From contig CM062216.1 in NCBI GenBank assembly GCA_031216445.1, positions 9,111,501 through 9,175,500 of the forward strand: 64,000 nt of DNA. Reading direction: 5' to 3'. A program made the position numbers and the translations under genes. The notes under the pieces are model-generated. The model was not told the DNA's origin. It worked only from the letters and a program-made list of their open reading frames with translations, and searched no databases. The first letter of the stretch is position 1; each line of letters opens with the position of its first letter. Source of the DNA: Lateolabrax maculatus (taxonomy: Eukaryota > Chordata > Actinopteri > Acropomatiformes > Lateolabracidae). Shown in pieces: positions 24,082 through 37,562 of this stretch.

Positions 24082-27000
24082 ACTAAATATATTTACTCAA
24101 GTACCGTACATAATTACAAATTTGAGGTACCTGTAACTCTACTCATCATCTCAGAGGCAAAATATTGTACTGTTAACTCCATTACATTTGTCAGACTGCG
24201 TTAGTTACTTTACAGATAACATTTTTTCATACCCTTCTAGTCCTCCACGTATCTCCAAATGTGGTGATCACAATGTGAAACTTTCTGATAAACTGAAGGA
24301 TTTATGTTAATTTATGGGTTGAGAAAATTCTCCTAATTCTTAAGCTAAATAAACAATTTAACCCCCCCCCCCCCCCCGATTAGCTAGAAAATAGTCACAA
24401 AGCTGGAAACAGGGCTGTTTTTCTGAACTCATGAAAAGTTGACCTTATAAAGATACATGGTTCTTACAGGACAGCAACGCTACAAACATATGATGAGCTT
24501 ATAGAATATGATGCATTGTTGTAGGTTAAACTAGTATAAAAAGTAACGCAACCTTAAACATCTGAAGCAGTAAAATGCAACATACATATTAAAACATCAG
24601 TAACATTAATCCAAAAACATCAGATATATTATAGTAAAACACTTAAAGGGACCATTTTACTGCACTATGAGTACTTTTATTGTTGATACTCTAAGTACAT
24701 TTTGCTGATAATACTTACTACTTAAGTAAGGTTTTGAATGCATGAATTTTATTTCTAGTTGTGTATTTTCACGGTGTGGAATTAGTACTTTTACTTCAGT
24801 AAAGGGTCTCAATACTTCATCCACCACTGCATTTTTCCCACTGTGAAAACTTGCCACAACTGGAATGCATTGCAACCAACACAAATTCAAGAATAAAAAA
24901 CCCTGTTCTCCATGAAACAGCAAACTACAAACTTTATACAAGGCAACTTTCATGCAAACAGGAAGTGACTGTTCTCACAAGATAAGTTTGGGGTGATATA
25001 TCACTTTCACAATCATGCTGAAAAACCCTGAGCAGAGTGTGTGGGGCCTTTGCTTGACAAAGAAAGATTAACATGCAGAGCTCAATATTTTTACTCACTT
25101 ACCCATAATTCTAGAGGATTAATAGCTATAAAAACTACTTTTTGGAAAATTCTTGGATTAAATTAAGTGCACTGAGAATAAAAGCAGTACATCTAAGTTG
25201 ACTTGGCAGGTCAGACAAGCAAGGTATTGAAAAGTGTCCTCTGGGGAGAAAGCCAACCTTGGCCATGACATGAACCTTGGCACTGCTGTTTACGGCACCT
25301 CATAACATCACAGGAAGAGAGTTAAGTAGCCAGGCTCTATTTTGTGTAAAACTGCTCCATACAGAGAGATGTGTTTGTGTTCAGTTCCCCTCCGTCCTGT
25401 TAAGCGAGGTGTGCGTCATCGTGGTGAGGCAGGTGTTGCCAAAGCAGAGGCTTGCTGGGCCGTGCGGTGGAAAGCTGCCGCTGTCAAACACGACAACACA
25501 GGGTAATCAAGCGTGGAGTTCACCCTTATTTATGACACCTGACACACATTTGAATCTTGTCCCGCAATTTCCAGCTTTCCTGTCTTCCCTCGATCTCTCA
25601 CTCTGTCTTTCTCTCATTCACCTTTCATTTCCATCTCCCTTGATCCTCTGCCTCCTCTTTCCGGTTTACCACCATATTCATCATTAATTCCTTGACAGTG
25701 ACATTACCCTCACTCCCCCCCCCCCCCACCCCCCCCACTCCTCTCCATCACCAGAGTGCGTCATAACTGAAATCATATTATTATCCGGTCATTTGCTTAC
25801 GTGTTCTTTCCTTTCCTCAATTGATCTCTCTCTTTCTCTCTTTATTGGCAGGGAGCATCCACAGGGCTTCCTTTGACCCCCTCCCTCTCTCTCCCCCACT
25901 TCTCCCCCGAGCGAGGTGTGGAGGCCTGCGGCTCGACGCTGCTGTGAACCCTGCTGCCTCTGCCCGCCTGACACCTGCTACCAGCCATGCAGGGCTCACA
26001 CAGAGAGAGCAGACACCAGATATTTCCACGACCAAGCCTATGCTCCTGTGGCATTACTGCAATAAAACTGAGAAAATGACTGGATTGGTCCTCTACATTC
26101 TGCAAACATTGTATTTGTAAGGTTATGGTGAGGAAGGTACAAGGGGACAACTCGATGGTCCTGCTAGTTGTGTACCATGCCAACAGATTCTCATAAGTAT
26201 ACATTAACTCTAGAGCTCAAATGATTAGTTAAATAATCAATTAGTGCATTGGCAGGAAAACAATCTGCAACTATAACTGTTTATTGTTTGTAATTTTTGA
26301 AGCAGAAATGCCCCAAAATATTGATAATGACAACAATGTTAGCGGCAGCCCTGATTAACTCTTCACAAAGTTTTGCATCATGGCTTACAAAATGTCACTT
26401 CCCCACAAATTTCTAGTTTAATCTAATAGTACAAATATTTGTAACACCTCTTTTTTCAGTTTCACTTCTGTTTTTTTGAGGTATGGTTATGTAACATTAT
26501 TCTGGTTAAAGTGGTGATGAAGTTTGGGTCATTGCTTACATAGTAAAAACTATGAAAGAAAAGCAAAAGCATGAAAGTGGTTTTTGTAAGGTGTCACTGA
26601 AAGAGAAAGCTGCAGAATGAAAGCAGGAAAAGATTAAAAAGTTTCATTTATTCAGATGGAGATAAAAATAGGAATGGTGAGATAAATGGAAGGTAAAATG
26701 ATTGTGTGGGATAATTGAGGTCACTGAGAAGCATAATCTGATGATCTTTTCACCTGAATGTGTGCTCACATCCTGTGTGTGTGGGTGTGTGTGTGTGTGT
26801 GTGTGTGCGTGTGTCTCTGTGTGTGGGTGGGATTGTGGATGTGTAAATGTCCTCCTAATGTCATCCCGTAATCATCATGGTGGTCTTGTGAAATGTCAAC
26901 CTCCTAATCCAGGAAAAAAAGACAACAGTCCATCTCACAGGTTAAACAGGTTGTAAAGTACACAAAATGACATTAAAACAATTAAACCATGGCGTCAGCA

Positions 27001-30000
27001 TACATAAATGCATCTGTAGCAAGCAAACACGTGTCTCTTTAACTCTTTTATGCACATTTAAACACACATAGTGATGGTGGCAATGGTGGTGGCGGTGACG
27101 TTTCGCTGTATGACATTGGCAATACCAGATGATATAAACACACATAGTAGCTCTAGTAATTTTCCAGCCTTAAAACCACCCCACTCGCCCCGGGTTACAT
27201 AATATGTATGTGACTTCCTCGTTTACGCCAACACTGGGGCACAGTGTGTGAGATTACTCCCGTTACGCTTTATCCCTCAAGCCCTCCCATCCCCTACTTC
27301 TTTAAACCCCCTGCTCCCAATCTCCCAAAACCCTCTCTTCCCCTGGCAGCCATTGTTTTTGTACCAAGATCAGTCGAGCTGTTGTGGACTTGCACTGAGG
27401 GGCTTTAAGCAGGCTGCTCCAGTGGCCTTTCAGCAGCTCCACAGGTGTATGCCTGCAGGCTTCCCTGAGGGGCAGCAGCACCTCCATAGGTGTCACACAG
27501 AGCTTTGGTCTCAATAAAACATTGGCTGATGGATCATAGCACAGAAAGGAGATGCATCAGTTCTAAAACTGATGCGTGAATTTGAATAGTGTGCTGACAC
27601 CGCATTGTGTGACTGATAGAAGTGGAAGTGTGAGAGAGATTAGTTGAAATGATCATGCCTTACTTTCATTAATTTGTTGATGATTTCTTTAAACCTTCAT
27701 TAAGCCCCTTGGAGGTATGTGCCATATAAATACAAATAAACATTTTTCTTTATAATAAACTTAGAAACAGTTATATTTTTGACTGTCGAGTGTAATTGGA
27801 GGCAAAGAGGCAAATTAGTCAGGAATGACTCTAATATAGGCCTTGAGTACCTCACTCTGTGCCGTGTTGGGAGTCATTGGTAAATGTTTACTTTCCATAT
27901 GTGTACATGTGCACAGGTATGTGTGTGTTGGCTCAGCACACTCTTGCGTTGCAGCCTGGGTGCAGATCGGCTGATATGGGTCTGCTCCCCAGAGGCCATC
28001 CTCTAAGCTGGTGCTCTGGTGGCCGGGCCTATAAAAAGCAGCAGCAGTAGGACAGCATAAACTAGATCGGCGGGGCCTCTGGGGACTCTGTGGGATGAGA
28101 CAGAAAGGCTCTAAAACCCTGCCCCGCACCAACGGTAACAGCCGAGCATCTCGAGGGGAGTCAGCTGTGCAGATCTGGCCTCAGCACAAAGACAACACAG
28201 AGAGAAACACACCTCAGATCTCCTCCCCTGTGAGCTTAGATCTCTTGTGTCCAATAGCTCTGCATTATATTGGGCCACCCTATTAGGCAGTGTCTCTCTG
28301 ATAGAGGTTAGAGCGTCACTCGTTCCATATGACGCTTTTATGACTCTCACTCTCTCCAGCTGTAACCCAGCTCCAAATGGATAGATATGGATTTGTACAA
28401 GATTGATTTGAGTTATGGCATCTGCCCACAGGCTCATGCCACTACATCCCTCAGAAATAATCACTTGTGTATGTGTATGTTCATGGCAACCTGTTCAAAA
28501 TGTTCAACCAGAAATTCTCAAAGGCATATGGAATAAATCTGCAAAGGAACGTATGTCTTGTGTCTATTCCCCCCTTCGAATGGTTTTTCTAATAGGTGTG
28601 GCTCTGCTGTTCCCAGTTAAGATGGCATTTCATTAATTGTAGAAAATGAACTCCATGGGGCAGTACACACATCATTCACCCTAACCATTCCTGTCACCTT
28701 CAGTTTTTTTGTCTTTAAACATCTCCTCCTTACATCCACAGGTACGTCTACTGAATCCAAAGTTCCCTCTCCCTGGCCTCAAGACCACTCACCTGAGTTC
28801 TGTCCATCACTGGGTGAAAAGTGCTCTGTTGTTGTGATATTTTGTCAGTCTGAACACTGAAGAGCAACTCAATTAAACAAAATTGCCCTTTTTCTCCGAG
28901 CCATGCCCTCCCCCCCCCGCCAGTGAGCCTTTTAAAACGAAGTGGCAGAACCCCCCTGTGGTGCTCTAAGTGCAATGACTTCAATAGCACAACAAGGTGA
29001 AAAATGATCCCACTCAGTATGAGCGTGTTTTTTTTTCCTGTTTGTATATTAGTGCAGATATGCTTCAGACACTAAAAAAAACGTTTTATTGATATGTTTG
29101 TTGGATATGATTTGTAAGTCTAATTACAAATGATGGAAATAAACTGTATGAAGGTTGCAGGTTTAACTATTACAAGAATGGTTTAACTCTAAAACATGAA
29201 TGCATTTTTGCTAATAACAGAAGAGTGCAATGGGTGGTAGTTCATTTAAAATTCAAGCAGGTTTAGCAAATTCAAAGGACACAAATACAAAGATAAAGGT
29301 GTTGTTGCCTGTATTTTATCTGGTTAACGTGAATTTCAGCATATCCATTTTGATTTTTGGTGGGAGGCTAAAAGACAACACAACAAACAGTTTTTGAGCT
29401 CCAAGATGTAAAATATCCCCATGGTTAATTGACATCATCATCTCTGCCCTCTGTTTTGTCTGTGAGCATATTCACACTAGAATTTCAGGAATTTGATTAA
29501 TTAGGTTTTGTGTGTTGCTCAAAGGATTGGGCACACTGTTGGCTGCTGGATTAAACCTAAACATAATTACCAGGCCACCCTGCCCCTTACTGACAAAGCT
29601 GGCAGACAAAATGTTTCCATAAGCATGACAAACACACAACAAAAAGGCCAGATCTATCATGTGACAAACAGCTCTGTCAGACACATTCAGGCAATACCCT
29701 GTCATCACCAAGAGACAGTGCTGCCAGTCAGCTTCAACAAGGCTTCCAACCGCTTGTTGAGTTTCCAGCTGCTTCGAAGAGGGTCAAGGACATGGCTACA
29801 CAAATGACAACTCCAACTGCAGTTTGGTAAGGTCCGAGGTCTGTCAGATACGCATGGTGTGCTCATTCCGATTCAAATGAACAGCATTATTGAATTCCCA
29901 TAAGTATGAGAGGATGCTGCATGTTGCCTCCCTACACTCATATAACACTTTTGCGGTGACCTTTGGCCCTACCACTGGCAAACTGAATAAACAGATGGAC

Positions 30001-33000
30001 TGCAGACAGCATCTGGAGGGGCTCTCCAATGACCCCAAAATAGGAAATGTAATTACGCTGCACCCACTGGCAGAATGATATCATACTCAGACCCTCCCCA
30101 CCCAATCCTCTCACCTTCTCCTCTGTCACACTGTACCCCTCAGCATTTACGTAATTAGCTGCTGGTAGCTGTTTGGCCTATTGTTCCAGAGACTGCTGGA
30201 AGAAAGGTTTACCATCACAGCACAATGGGGATAATGTGCCAGTGGCTGATGAGTGACAGGAAGCCACCTGCCAGGCCACAGCTCACACAGGGCAAGGCAA
30301 CAACAGGGAGGTGCCAATCAAAGCTTTCACAGAGTTAATGACTGGCACGACTAACAACCTGCAAACACCAGGATAATTCTGCTTTCCTTGTTTGTGCACT
30401 GAAATTCAGTGGTGTCACATTGTGCCGCTGACAAAGACCAGTTCCAGAGGTCAACAGGCAGGTACAAACAAAGGACAGAGTAGCTATAGTTACTCATCTG
30501 CAACGTCATAGGTACCCACAGGTGATGAAGGAAAAAAAGGTTACTGTTGATGGTTGCTATGCAACTTACAGGTCATTGTTTGGATGCAAAAGGCGTGTAT
30601 AAACTCACCTAAGTGTAAAATTCCAACATCACTTACGATTGTAACTATGATTTTTCTTTTTTGCATTAAGTTGAAATGGTTCAAAATAAATTTATCACCT
30701 GGTTGCAAAAATTCCAAATATTAGTTTTGTGTGTCAGGGAGACCATTTGTGAGACCACAGTGATATGTGTGCATAACCTTGTTTCTGCTTTGGGCCATTC
30801 CATATTTAAGATGACCTGGTGTGCCCCATTGCAAGTTCATTAAGTTGCAGGAAGAAACATGAAAAAAAAAAATGTCTCAACTGCTGTGGCAAAAATCAGA
30901 GATTACAACAGGCACAGCAGTAATAACATAATGCCATGTCTTCTCTGTGTTGATGAAACAGGGATCGAGACCAATCCCATTTGTTCTGAGTCACGCCTCA
31001 GTGAAACTCTCAATATGGCTACATCAGTCTGACCATCCTGTGGCTCTCTGGTGAGAGAAAGGGACTCCAGCTCCTGACCCTGAAAGTAAAATCAGGAGGG
31101 AGGAAGGCAGCTCAAGGTGCAGTTCAAGGTCCAATTCCTGACACAGTTGCAATGAACATACTGATGTCTGACGACATTTGGTGACAAGTCGGCTCCAGAT
31201 CCTGTCCAGCCCTTATCCCCCGACCCCATTTCTCTCCCTGCTGTGCCACTCTTTCCTTTCTAATCCTCTCCCTCTCCTCTCATCGCAGATATGATTGCTG
31301 CTGTTGTTGCCATACCCAGGGTCAAAAGATGAAGTGCTTCGGATGCAGTGTGATTTCTCTGCCCTGTCACAGATTGAAAAAAATATGTGGATGTGCAGCT
31401 AGAGATGAATGGATGCCCATTAGGGGGCTGTTTCTCCTCATGCCCTGACGTAATCACAGGGTTTGATTAATGATGATTCCTGAAGCGACAAGTGAGTGAC
31501 GGTGCTAATGACACCAACTGACAACAGAGGATTTGTTGACCACAACGTGAAAGTCTAAGAGGGCGTGTTGCAGCATTTCAGGCCTCCATCAGGTTCTGTA
31601 CAATGCCTGAGGCGCCGAGGGCATTATGGCATGTTTTCAACTCACTGTGTACAGTGTCATCAGGCAACAAGTCACTCTACCCATGCTCAATATTTATGTT
31701 TTTTTACTGTTTACACATTATACACATCCATGCACACAGGAGCCCACAGAAGATGATAGATTGTTCAGTTAATATTGACATTAAGACATGATTTTTAGAC
31801 AAAAAAATAAATGATTCAATGGAATAAACAGGCTTTTGTGCACAGACGCCACACTGCTAGTGGAAAAGGAACATGAAAGGAAACTTTGTGCTAAACTGCT
31901 GTAGACAGATACATGCCATGAAAATGTTACTGCAGAGTCATTAACTAATCAAAACGCCTGGACTGTCAAAAACAGGGAGGAACCAACATACGTAACCTAC
32001 GTAAGACAGAAACCCATTGATTGCGTCCAAACTCTAATTACAATCTGTGGTTTCCAGCAAGGCAATTCATCTTTTTTTTCTAATAATTTCTTTCCCAATT
32101 ACTTTTTGCCACTACAAACACTGCTTCGGGTATGCAACTCTGAAAGGAACATCAAAATTAATTTTCATAAAACGAACAGATCATGTCCTTGGATAAACTG
32201 AGTCACAAAACTACAGTGACATTCCAGACTGTCCACATGCAAGGGAAAGATCACTGCACCCTCTTGCCCAGTCCCAGCATGATTGGTGCCATCCAACAAG
32301 ATGTTCTTTCTGGGAGCGCATGTTGACAGTCCCCCAGACTGCTAATGTTTACCCACAAACAAACATTGCATCAAAGGTCGCTGTTTGACGTTTAACCCAG
32401 AGACTGGACTGGTGAGAATGACAGGGAGGGTTGGAGGGGGGTGGGGGGGTTGTGGCGGGGAGGATGAGCATTAGGGTGGGGAGAGTGGGCGAGGCAGGGG
32501 AATCTAAATCATGTCCTTCATAACCCCATAACATATATTAGTGTGGAAGTGTTGCCATTAGAAGGCCTTGGACCGATGCCCTTTTCTGTCCTTTGATATT
32601 CCCTTTCATGTTCTAAGTTTCCTGTCAAACCACAGGATACACATGAGCTGACCAGGTCAGGTTGAGTTGAGAGAGAAGAAACATAGAGATGGCTGCTTGT
32701 TCAGTCCACAGGGAGGCAGACTTGGAGGGAATCAGGGATGCAGTGTCTGCACCATGACCCTAATCTCTGTCCATTATGCACATTACCCTACATCACTTGC
32801 AAAGCACGCAGGATTGGTGTGTGTGGGTGTGTGTGGAGTGGGGGCAGGGATGGTAAACACAACCATGTGCTTTTCTCTGTGTTGCTGCGGACAACCACAA
32901 CTTTGCTCATGATCTCTCAATGTGAAGAGTGATCATCTTAAGAAATAATTTATTCTAGGTGGATTTCAAGAAGATACTAGGAGAGGCAGAACATAATGGC

Positions 33001-36000
33001 AGATATACTCAGGGATGGCATTGGAAAACAAGAAAGGAAATATGATGATGAATGTGCTCTAGAAAAATTCTGATCAGAGCGCTTGAGAAGACCCTTGATT
33101 GGAGGGGCTTACACAGTGACGTAATCTAGTAGTGAGTCCCAGTAACTTCATTTTTCCTAAAGTGAAGTAAGAGAACGTCACTTAAACATTTCTCAAAAGC
33201 AATTCCTAAAGGGGGCACCAAATGTACTATAACTACTACCATTATATAACATAGTAGTAAAAAAGCACTTTACAAGGTTTTCGTCTTTGCAGTGACACTT
33301 CACCATGTAGACAGCAGGAGGTGGGGATAGAACTATCATCCCTATGATCAGTAGACGACCCGCTCTACCTCCTGAGCATCAGCCACCCTAAAATCTCCTA
33401 AAGCTCCTCTAAACTTTACAAGAAGGCACAAAATGTCTGACACATCCTTAGTTTTAAGTTAACCTTTCCAAAGTAGCTACTTACTGGAGGCCAGACACCA
33501 CCGGCTCACATTCAGAGCTTCTTCTCTCCACAGACACTTGTACCGTGGCTGAGCACTATCTTTTGTTAAAACGCATTGATTTGCATCTTTAAGTAGCAAA
33601 AGCTTTTCAGTATTATTTAAAGTTATATATTTATGTTTACAATGATATATTGAGGGGGACAACTCATGTTTTTAAGCAGGAAAGGGTCACATTTCCACCC
33701 ATGTGCAAGCAGTGAATGTCTCAAAACTAAAACCAAGACAACCTGCAGGGGGGTAAATAAGAAAGAGTGGTTGGTTTTTATTTGGGTAACCTCATTTTAT
33801 GGTAGACCATGCAGACATTAAAGTAGGATGTGTGCCTTCAGGGTAGACATTCACACACATGACCAGTAAGATTATCTTCCACCTTTGAGGCATGTGCAAA
33901 TCGCTGCTGTTTTCTTCCCACAATGTGCAATATTTCACTGAGTGGGAGGTATGGAATCATCTCTGGTATTAACACCCAACCCATCGTGGATCATTCACAC
34001 ATAGCTATTTGCAAACATGTAACAGTAGCAATGTACACAACCTATCAAACAGACAGAGCTGTCCATTAAAGTTGACCTTTTAGATGCCAACTGTGGGGGT
34101 GGTTTGGGCAACATAGTTGGGCAGGCCGTCTCCATAGTAACAAGGGCCCGGCAGTTCAGTCGATAGCGGTTTTGCAGTTTAAATGCCAACGGAAACAACA
34201 GTAAGGAGTTACCGGTTGTGTAACAAGTTTTTTGAAGAATGGTTTAGTCATTGCAAGTCATTAGCAAAGACGGACTTGTGGGCGACGATAATTGCTGTGG
34301 GAGGGGAAGGGACTAAAATGAGTGTCGTTAACTGTTACCCTTGCCCACCCACACATCCCTGGAGACTCCCATCAGCCCGGGATAGATACTATCTGCTATG
34401 AAACACACATAAACACATCCTCCCCTGAACGCCCTTTGGTTTCCCATACTCCCCTTCAGCGCCTTTGTTACTTTGCTGCAACAATAAGCATTCGGCCACC
34501 TGTACACGCAATCACAACAACCAAGTCCTCAAAACAGAGGATCATCAACAACCAGTCCCAGGCTTTATGTCTGCTATGCTCTTGAAACAACAACACGACA
34601 TAGGTATTTGAATAAACTGGCGTCCTGAACGGAAGCACCAAGCTGACACAGAAGCTTCAGCACACACAATCTATCTGATGGTAAAGGCCAAGGCCGGCCT
34701 TCTGGAGAAGAGCCAGCCGACAAGCCTAAATATAGCTGATCACTGTTTGACCATAAGGTGATTCAGCAATAAGGTCCTCCCCAAAACAGAAGGAAGTGAG
34801 AGATTTTTTTTTTTTTTAAAGAAGGAGTAGCTCACATATGGTAGATTGACATCCTGTGGTTTCTTGGAAGAGATAGATAGAGCGCAGAGTGTGATGAAAG
34901 GGCTTGAAAGATAAAGAAAATAAAAGGGGAGGAGAACAGCAAGTGTTTTATGTGTAAATGTGAGTGAAAGTCTTGTGAAGCATTTTCATTTTAGCGAGTC
35001 CTTTGGGCTATGATTCAGTACTCAGTTTCCCAAACGTGAGCGTGAGGTGAGGCAACTTGTTTCGTGACACAAAATATCTTTAAAGCTGGAAGTGTGAGGC
35101 AAGAAAATCACACTTGACTCAAGAAAAGCCTGAAAAAAAGATTTGCTTTGGAATAATGCAATTGTCACACTTTCTTGTGCCATTTACAAACAAACTTGTT
35201 ATGGGAGTACATGATGATCAGTCGGGGGAAAGATGGAGCATGAGTGCAGGTCACTCTAGTTCATTAAAAGCCTCTTTTATGCAAGCCGTGAAACAAGGGC
35301 AGTTACTGAGGGAGCTGACCCCAAACAGGTGAACCCAGAGATTAGGGTTGTGTGTGTTTCTCTCTCTGCCTTCCTTCATATAGCACGTCTGTCTTGCCTT
35401 CCCGCCCCCATCGCTCCTCGAGTTCTCGGGAGGGATGAGCCATTGGCCTCGATCTACCTCGGCGCAAAACCATTCCTGCTTTGGCCCACTTTCCCCTGCT
35501 CTAAAATAAGAGCCACCAGCATTTGAGCCGATAAAAGAAAGAGCAGAGTTGTCCTGTCAAAAATGAGCATAAACACTTCAGAGAATGATAGGGGCCACGC
35601 TGAGTCAGCCATAAGAGGCTTCTGTGGCATAGTAAGATTGAAGGACTTTAACTAACAAAAGGTCAAATGACAGAGTTCACTCCAAGCAGACAAAGATGAA
35701 AAGAAAAAAAATGTAATTATTAACAGTGTCAGCTACGTGACCAACAAAATGTCAAGGGCTTGCTGCTGAGTTACAAAAGAGTGAACTGGCTTCATATGCA
35801 AGATAATGACTTTCGTGTCAATGTCACACTGTTGAACAGGTCGAGATGAGATGAGACAGCAAGGCACTAATCTCATGAGGAAACACAGAGAGGGAAATGT
35901 CATCATAATTTCTCAAACGTGTGGCAGAAGGACCCAGCAAAACCGGCCCTTCATGAGGAACTTGTCAAAAATTAAACAAAGCAGATAGAAAAGGTGACGC

Positions 36001-36376
36001 AGAGTGAAGATGTTCTCAAGTGGAGACATCTGGCCACTAACAGTGCAGAACTTCATAGCAACACTAAACAATGCCAACTGTCCTTTGAATGACGGGGTGG
36101 AAAGCAGAGGGGGAATTAGGCAAGAAAAATTCAGCTGTGAGACACTTTTTAAACACATTTAAATGAAAACACAAAAACAAGTCAGCTAAAGCTAAAATTG
36201 ACTTTTATAGATGGACGTTTTTTTCCTCGGCTAAAAGACCAATCTGTCCACCGCCTGCTCACCATCTCCACTTGCCGAGGGTCTAGGTTGGTGGGCGTAG
36301 AGGCCGGCACCGCAAACTGGATCTTCTTCCTCTCCTTGGGCTCCCCCTCGACCTCGGTCGACACGGAGGGCTCCAT
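17598..36376 (-). CDS. ppp1r1b: Protein phosphatase 1 regulatory inhibitor subunit 1B (DARPP-32), 5 coding exons, 192 aa
   Basis: Coding exons (minus) are 36376-36263, 22777-22694, 21409-21334, 20087-19950 and 17764-17598. All have GT/AG borders with closing phases; human has 204 aa. Known role: a cytosolic neuronal phosphoprotein that, when PKA phosphorylates its threonine in RRRRPTPA, inhibits PP1 and so integrates dopamine and glutamate signals. Seen: the PP1-docking motif KKIQF at about 17-21; LDPRQVEM at the first junction; IRRRRPTPA at 39-47, with Thr45 equal to human Thr34; KPKRVNPNVYQPPSLRAVQ around 76-94; an acidic middle; and a C-terminal Glu/Asp run (six GAG codons then three Asp). 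The position equal to human Thr75, the Cdk5 site (AYTPPSL), is Gln86 here (VYQPPSL). Two in-frame ATGs precede the chosen start; MEPSV was taken because it is closest to the family N-terminus, and an upstream start at 36436 would add 20 residues. Intron 1 is about 13.5 kb. Confidence 0.95.
17945..18155. mobile_element. Degenerate AT-rich MITE-like repeat, copy 1
   Basis: The sequence carries repeated ATTAATC/GATTAAT-type palindromic words and ends in GTTGCAGCCCTAAT at 18136-18149. This matches a very common teleost interspersed element whose ends read GGGCTGCAACTAA and, inverted, TTAGTTGCAGCCC. Its left end is eroded. It lies in ppp1r1b intron 4. A related copy is at 26208-26360. I do not assign a family name. 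Confidence 0.6.
20107..20157. repeat. (CA)n microsatellite
   Basis: About 25 CA units, 20 bp on the intron side of the acceptor of ppp1r1b exon 4 (exon start 20087). On the sense strand this is a (TG)n tract just before the splice acceptor. Confidence 0.95.
20868..20922. repeat. Imperfect (GT)n tract
   Basis: Interrupted GT repeats in ppp1r1b intron 3. Confidence 0.8.
23995..24080 (+). mobile_element. 3' tail of a non-LTR retrotransposon with (ATCT)n
   Basis: The phrase TTTCCCTTCGGGGATGAATA followed by AAGTA and nine perfect ATCT units (24045-24080) is the signature 3' end of widespread fish LINE-type elements that stop in a tetranucleotide tail. Only the extreme 3' end is kept, as expected for a 5'-truncated insertion. 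Family not assigned. Confidence 0.65.
24362..24377. repeat. Poly-C tract
   Basis: Sixteen consecutive cytosines. Confidence 0.9.
26208..26360. mobile_element. MITE-like repeat, copy 2 (internally deleted)
   Basis: Begins with ATGATTAGTTAAATAATCAA-type sequence and AATCTGCAACTATAACTG, and continues through TTTTTGAAGCAGAAATGCC to a terminal GTTAGCGGCAGCCCTGAT. Order and words match the same teleost family as 17945-18155, but the centre of the element appears to be missing. Confidence 0.6.
26780..26825. repeat. (GT)n microsatellite
   Basis: Imperfect GT run within ppp1r1b intron 1. Confidence 0.85.
33232..33388 (-). mobile_element. tRNA-derived SINE (fish type), degraded
   Basis: On the minus strand the element starts GGGTGGCTGATGCTCAGGAG followed by GTAGAGCGGGTCGTC. 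This is the tRNA-like A-box head of an abundant teleost SINE. A degraded B box follows (AGTTCTATCCCC where GGTTCGATCCC is expected), then the body with GTGAAGTGTCACTGCAAAGA and the AAAGTGCTTT tail region. The mutated B box indicates an old, inactive copy. Confidence 0.75.
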
Positions 36377-36900
36377 GGCTGTGGATCCTGGGGGTCTGAC
36401 TCCCAGCGGAAGGCAGGGGTCACTGCCAAAGATCACTATAACCTCCCACTGCTGGGTAGTCCCGCTCCCGGAGACTTGCCTTCTCTCTCCTGCTTCAGTC
36501 CTTCACAGCCTGGCTCCCTTCTTCTCCTGGAAAATGATCAACTAAACACACTTACTCTCTTTCACCCTCTGTCCTCTTTCCCTGTGCAGCAGTTGCTAAT
36601 GTTCTCCTCTACCTCTGCTGTTCTCCCTCTTTCACTTTTTTCTCCCCTCCCTCACAACCTGTGCAGCTGGAGTGAATGAGGCAAGTCCTCAGATCTGGCT
36701 GTGAGGGAGAGAAGCGGGTGGGTGGAGGGGAGGGACCAAGGTCCAAAAGAAGGTGGAGATATTAGGAGACAGGGGAGGGGCCAGAGGTAATAGGGGAGGA
36801 GAGGAAGGAGGATGTAACTGGGCGGAGGGGGAGCTTTTATGTTTTTTTTTTTCTATCTATCTAAGCTGAGGTTGATTTGTAATCAGAAAAAAAAAAAATA
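36377..36900 (-). promoter_or_regulatory. ppp1r1b: ppp1r1b 5' UTR and promoter region (inferred)
   Basis: Sequence directly upstream of the DARPP-32 start codon on the minus strand. It is purine/pyrimidine-skewed (GGGGAGG-rich on plus) with no clear TATA box. The transcription start is not visible, and a non-coding first exon further upstream cannot be excluded. Confidence 0.35.
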
Positions 36901-37535
36901 ATAATAATCTCATCACATCAGCTGAGCCTCTTTTGGCCTCTATTTGTGAATGAGAGATTTGTGCTGGGTGGAGCAGGGGGTGCAAGGAGGGATAAACAAG
37001 AGGAGCGGTGCGTGGAGTATGCAATGTACAGGAGGATCCAGCAGCTGAACCCATGCTGACATCACTAGATTTATTAGGCTGGGTGGTGTTACACGTAATA
37101 CAATGGCCAATGATTTTCAGTGAAAACCCCATGCATTGATTTTCCCGGACTTTCCATTTGTCTTTCATCCTAGCCAATAACTGATACAAATCCCACAAAC
37201 ATTTTTTTTTAACCTGCGAACAGCCTGTATAAATCTAATGACATACTTAGACATTATAAAACAATGGAATAACAAAAAAGAGCAAAAGATGTTACACCCT
37301 TGACCTCAGCAGGATCTTTAAATGCAAAATACAGTCAGATGATGGTGGAAATACAGTAGAGGGGGAGGAGAGAGGAGGCAGATCGTTGATGGCGACATAA
37401 AGGGAATAAAGCGAGAAGGGCAGTTCCAGTGCTATTTTCAGGGACTTGCTGTTATTTCACTCACATGGCAGGGATTTGGACAGTGAAGAGAAGTGGATTT
37501 GGCCTCAGGGCAGAGTTGAGCTTTGGCATTGGCTG

Positions 37536-37562
37536 AGGAGGAGGAGGAGGAGGAGGAGGAGG
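37536..37562. repeat. (GAG)n tract
   Basis: Trinucleotide GAG/AGG repeat, non-coding. Confidence 0.85.

Larger units (their letters stand above)
22778..36262 (-). other. ppp1r1b: ppp1r1b intron 1 (about 13.5 kb)
   Basis: Bounded by the GTGAGC donor after QVEM and the TATAG acceptor before IRRRRP. Apart from the repeats and motif clusters listed separately I see no further coding exon on either strand. Long open frames in it (for example 25277-25687) have no domain signature. Confidence 0.75.
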
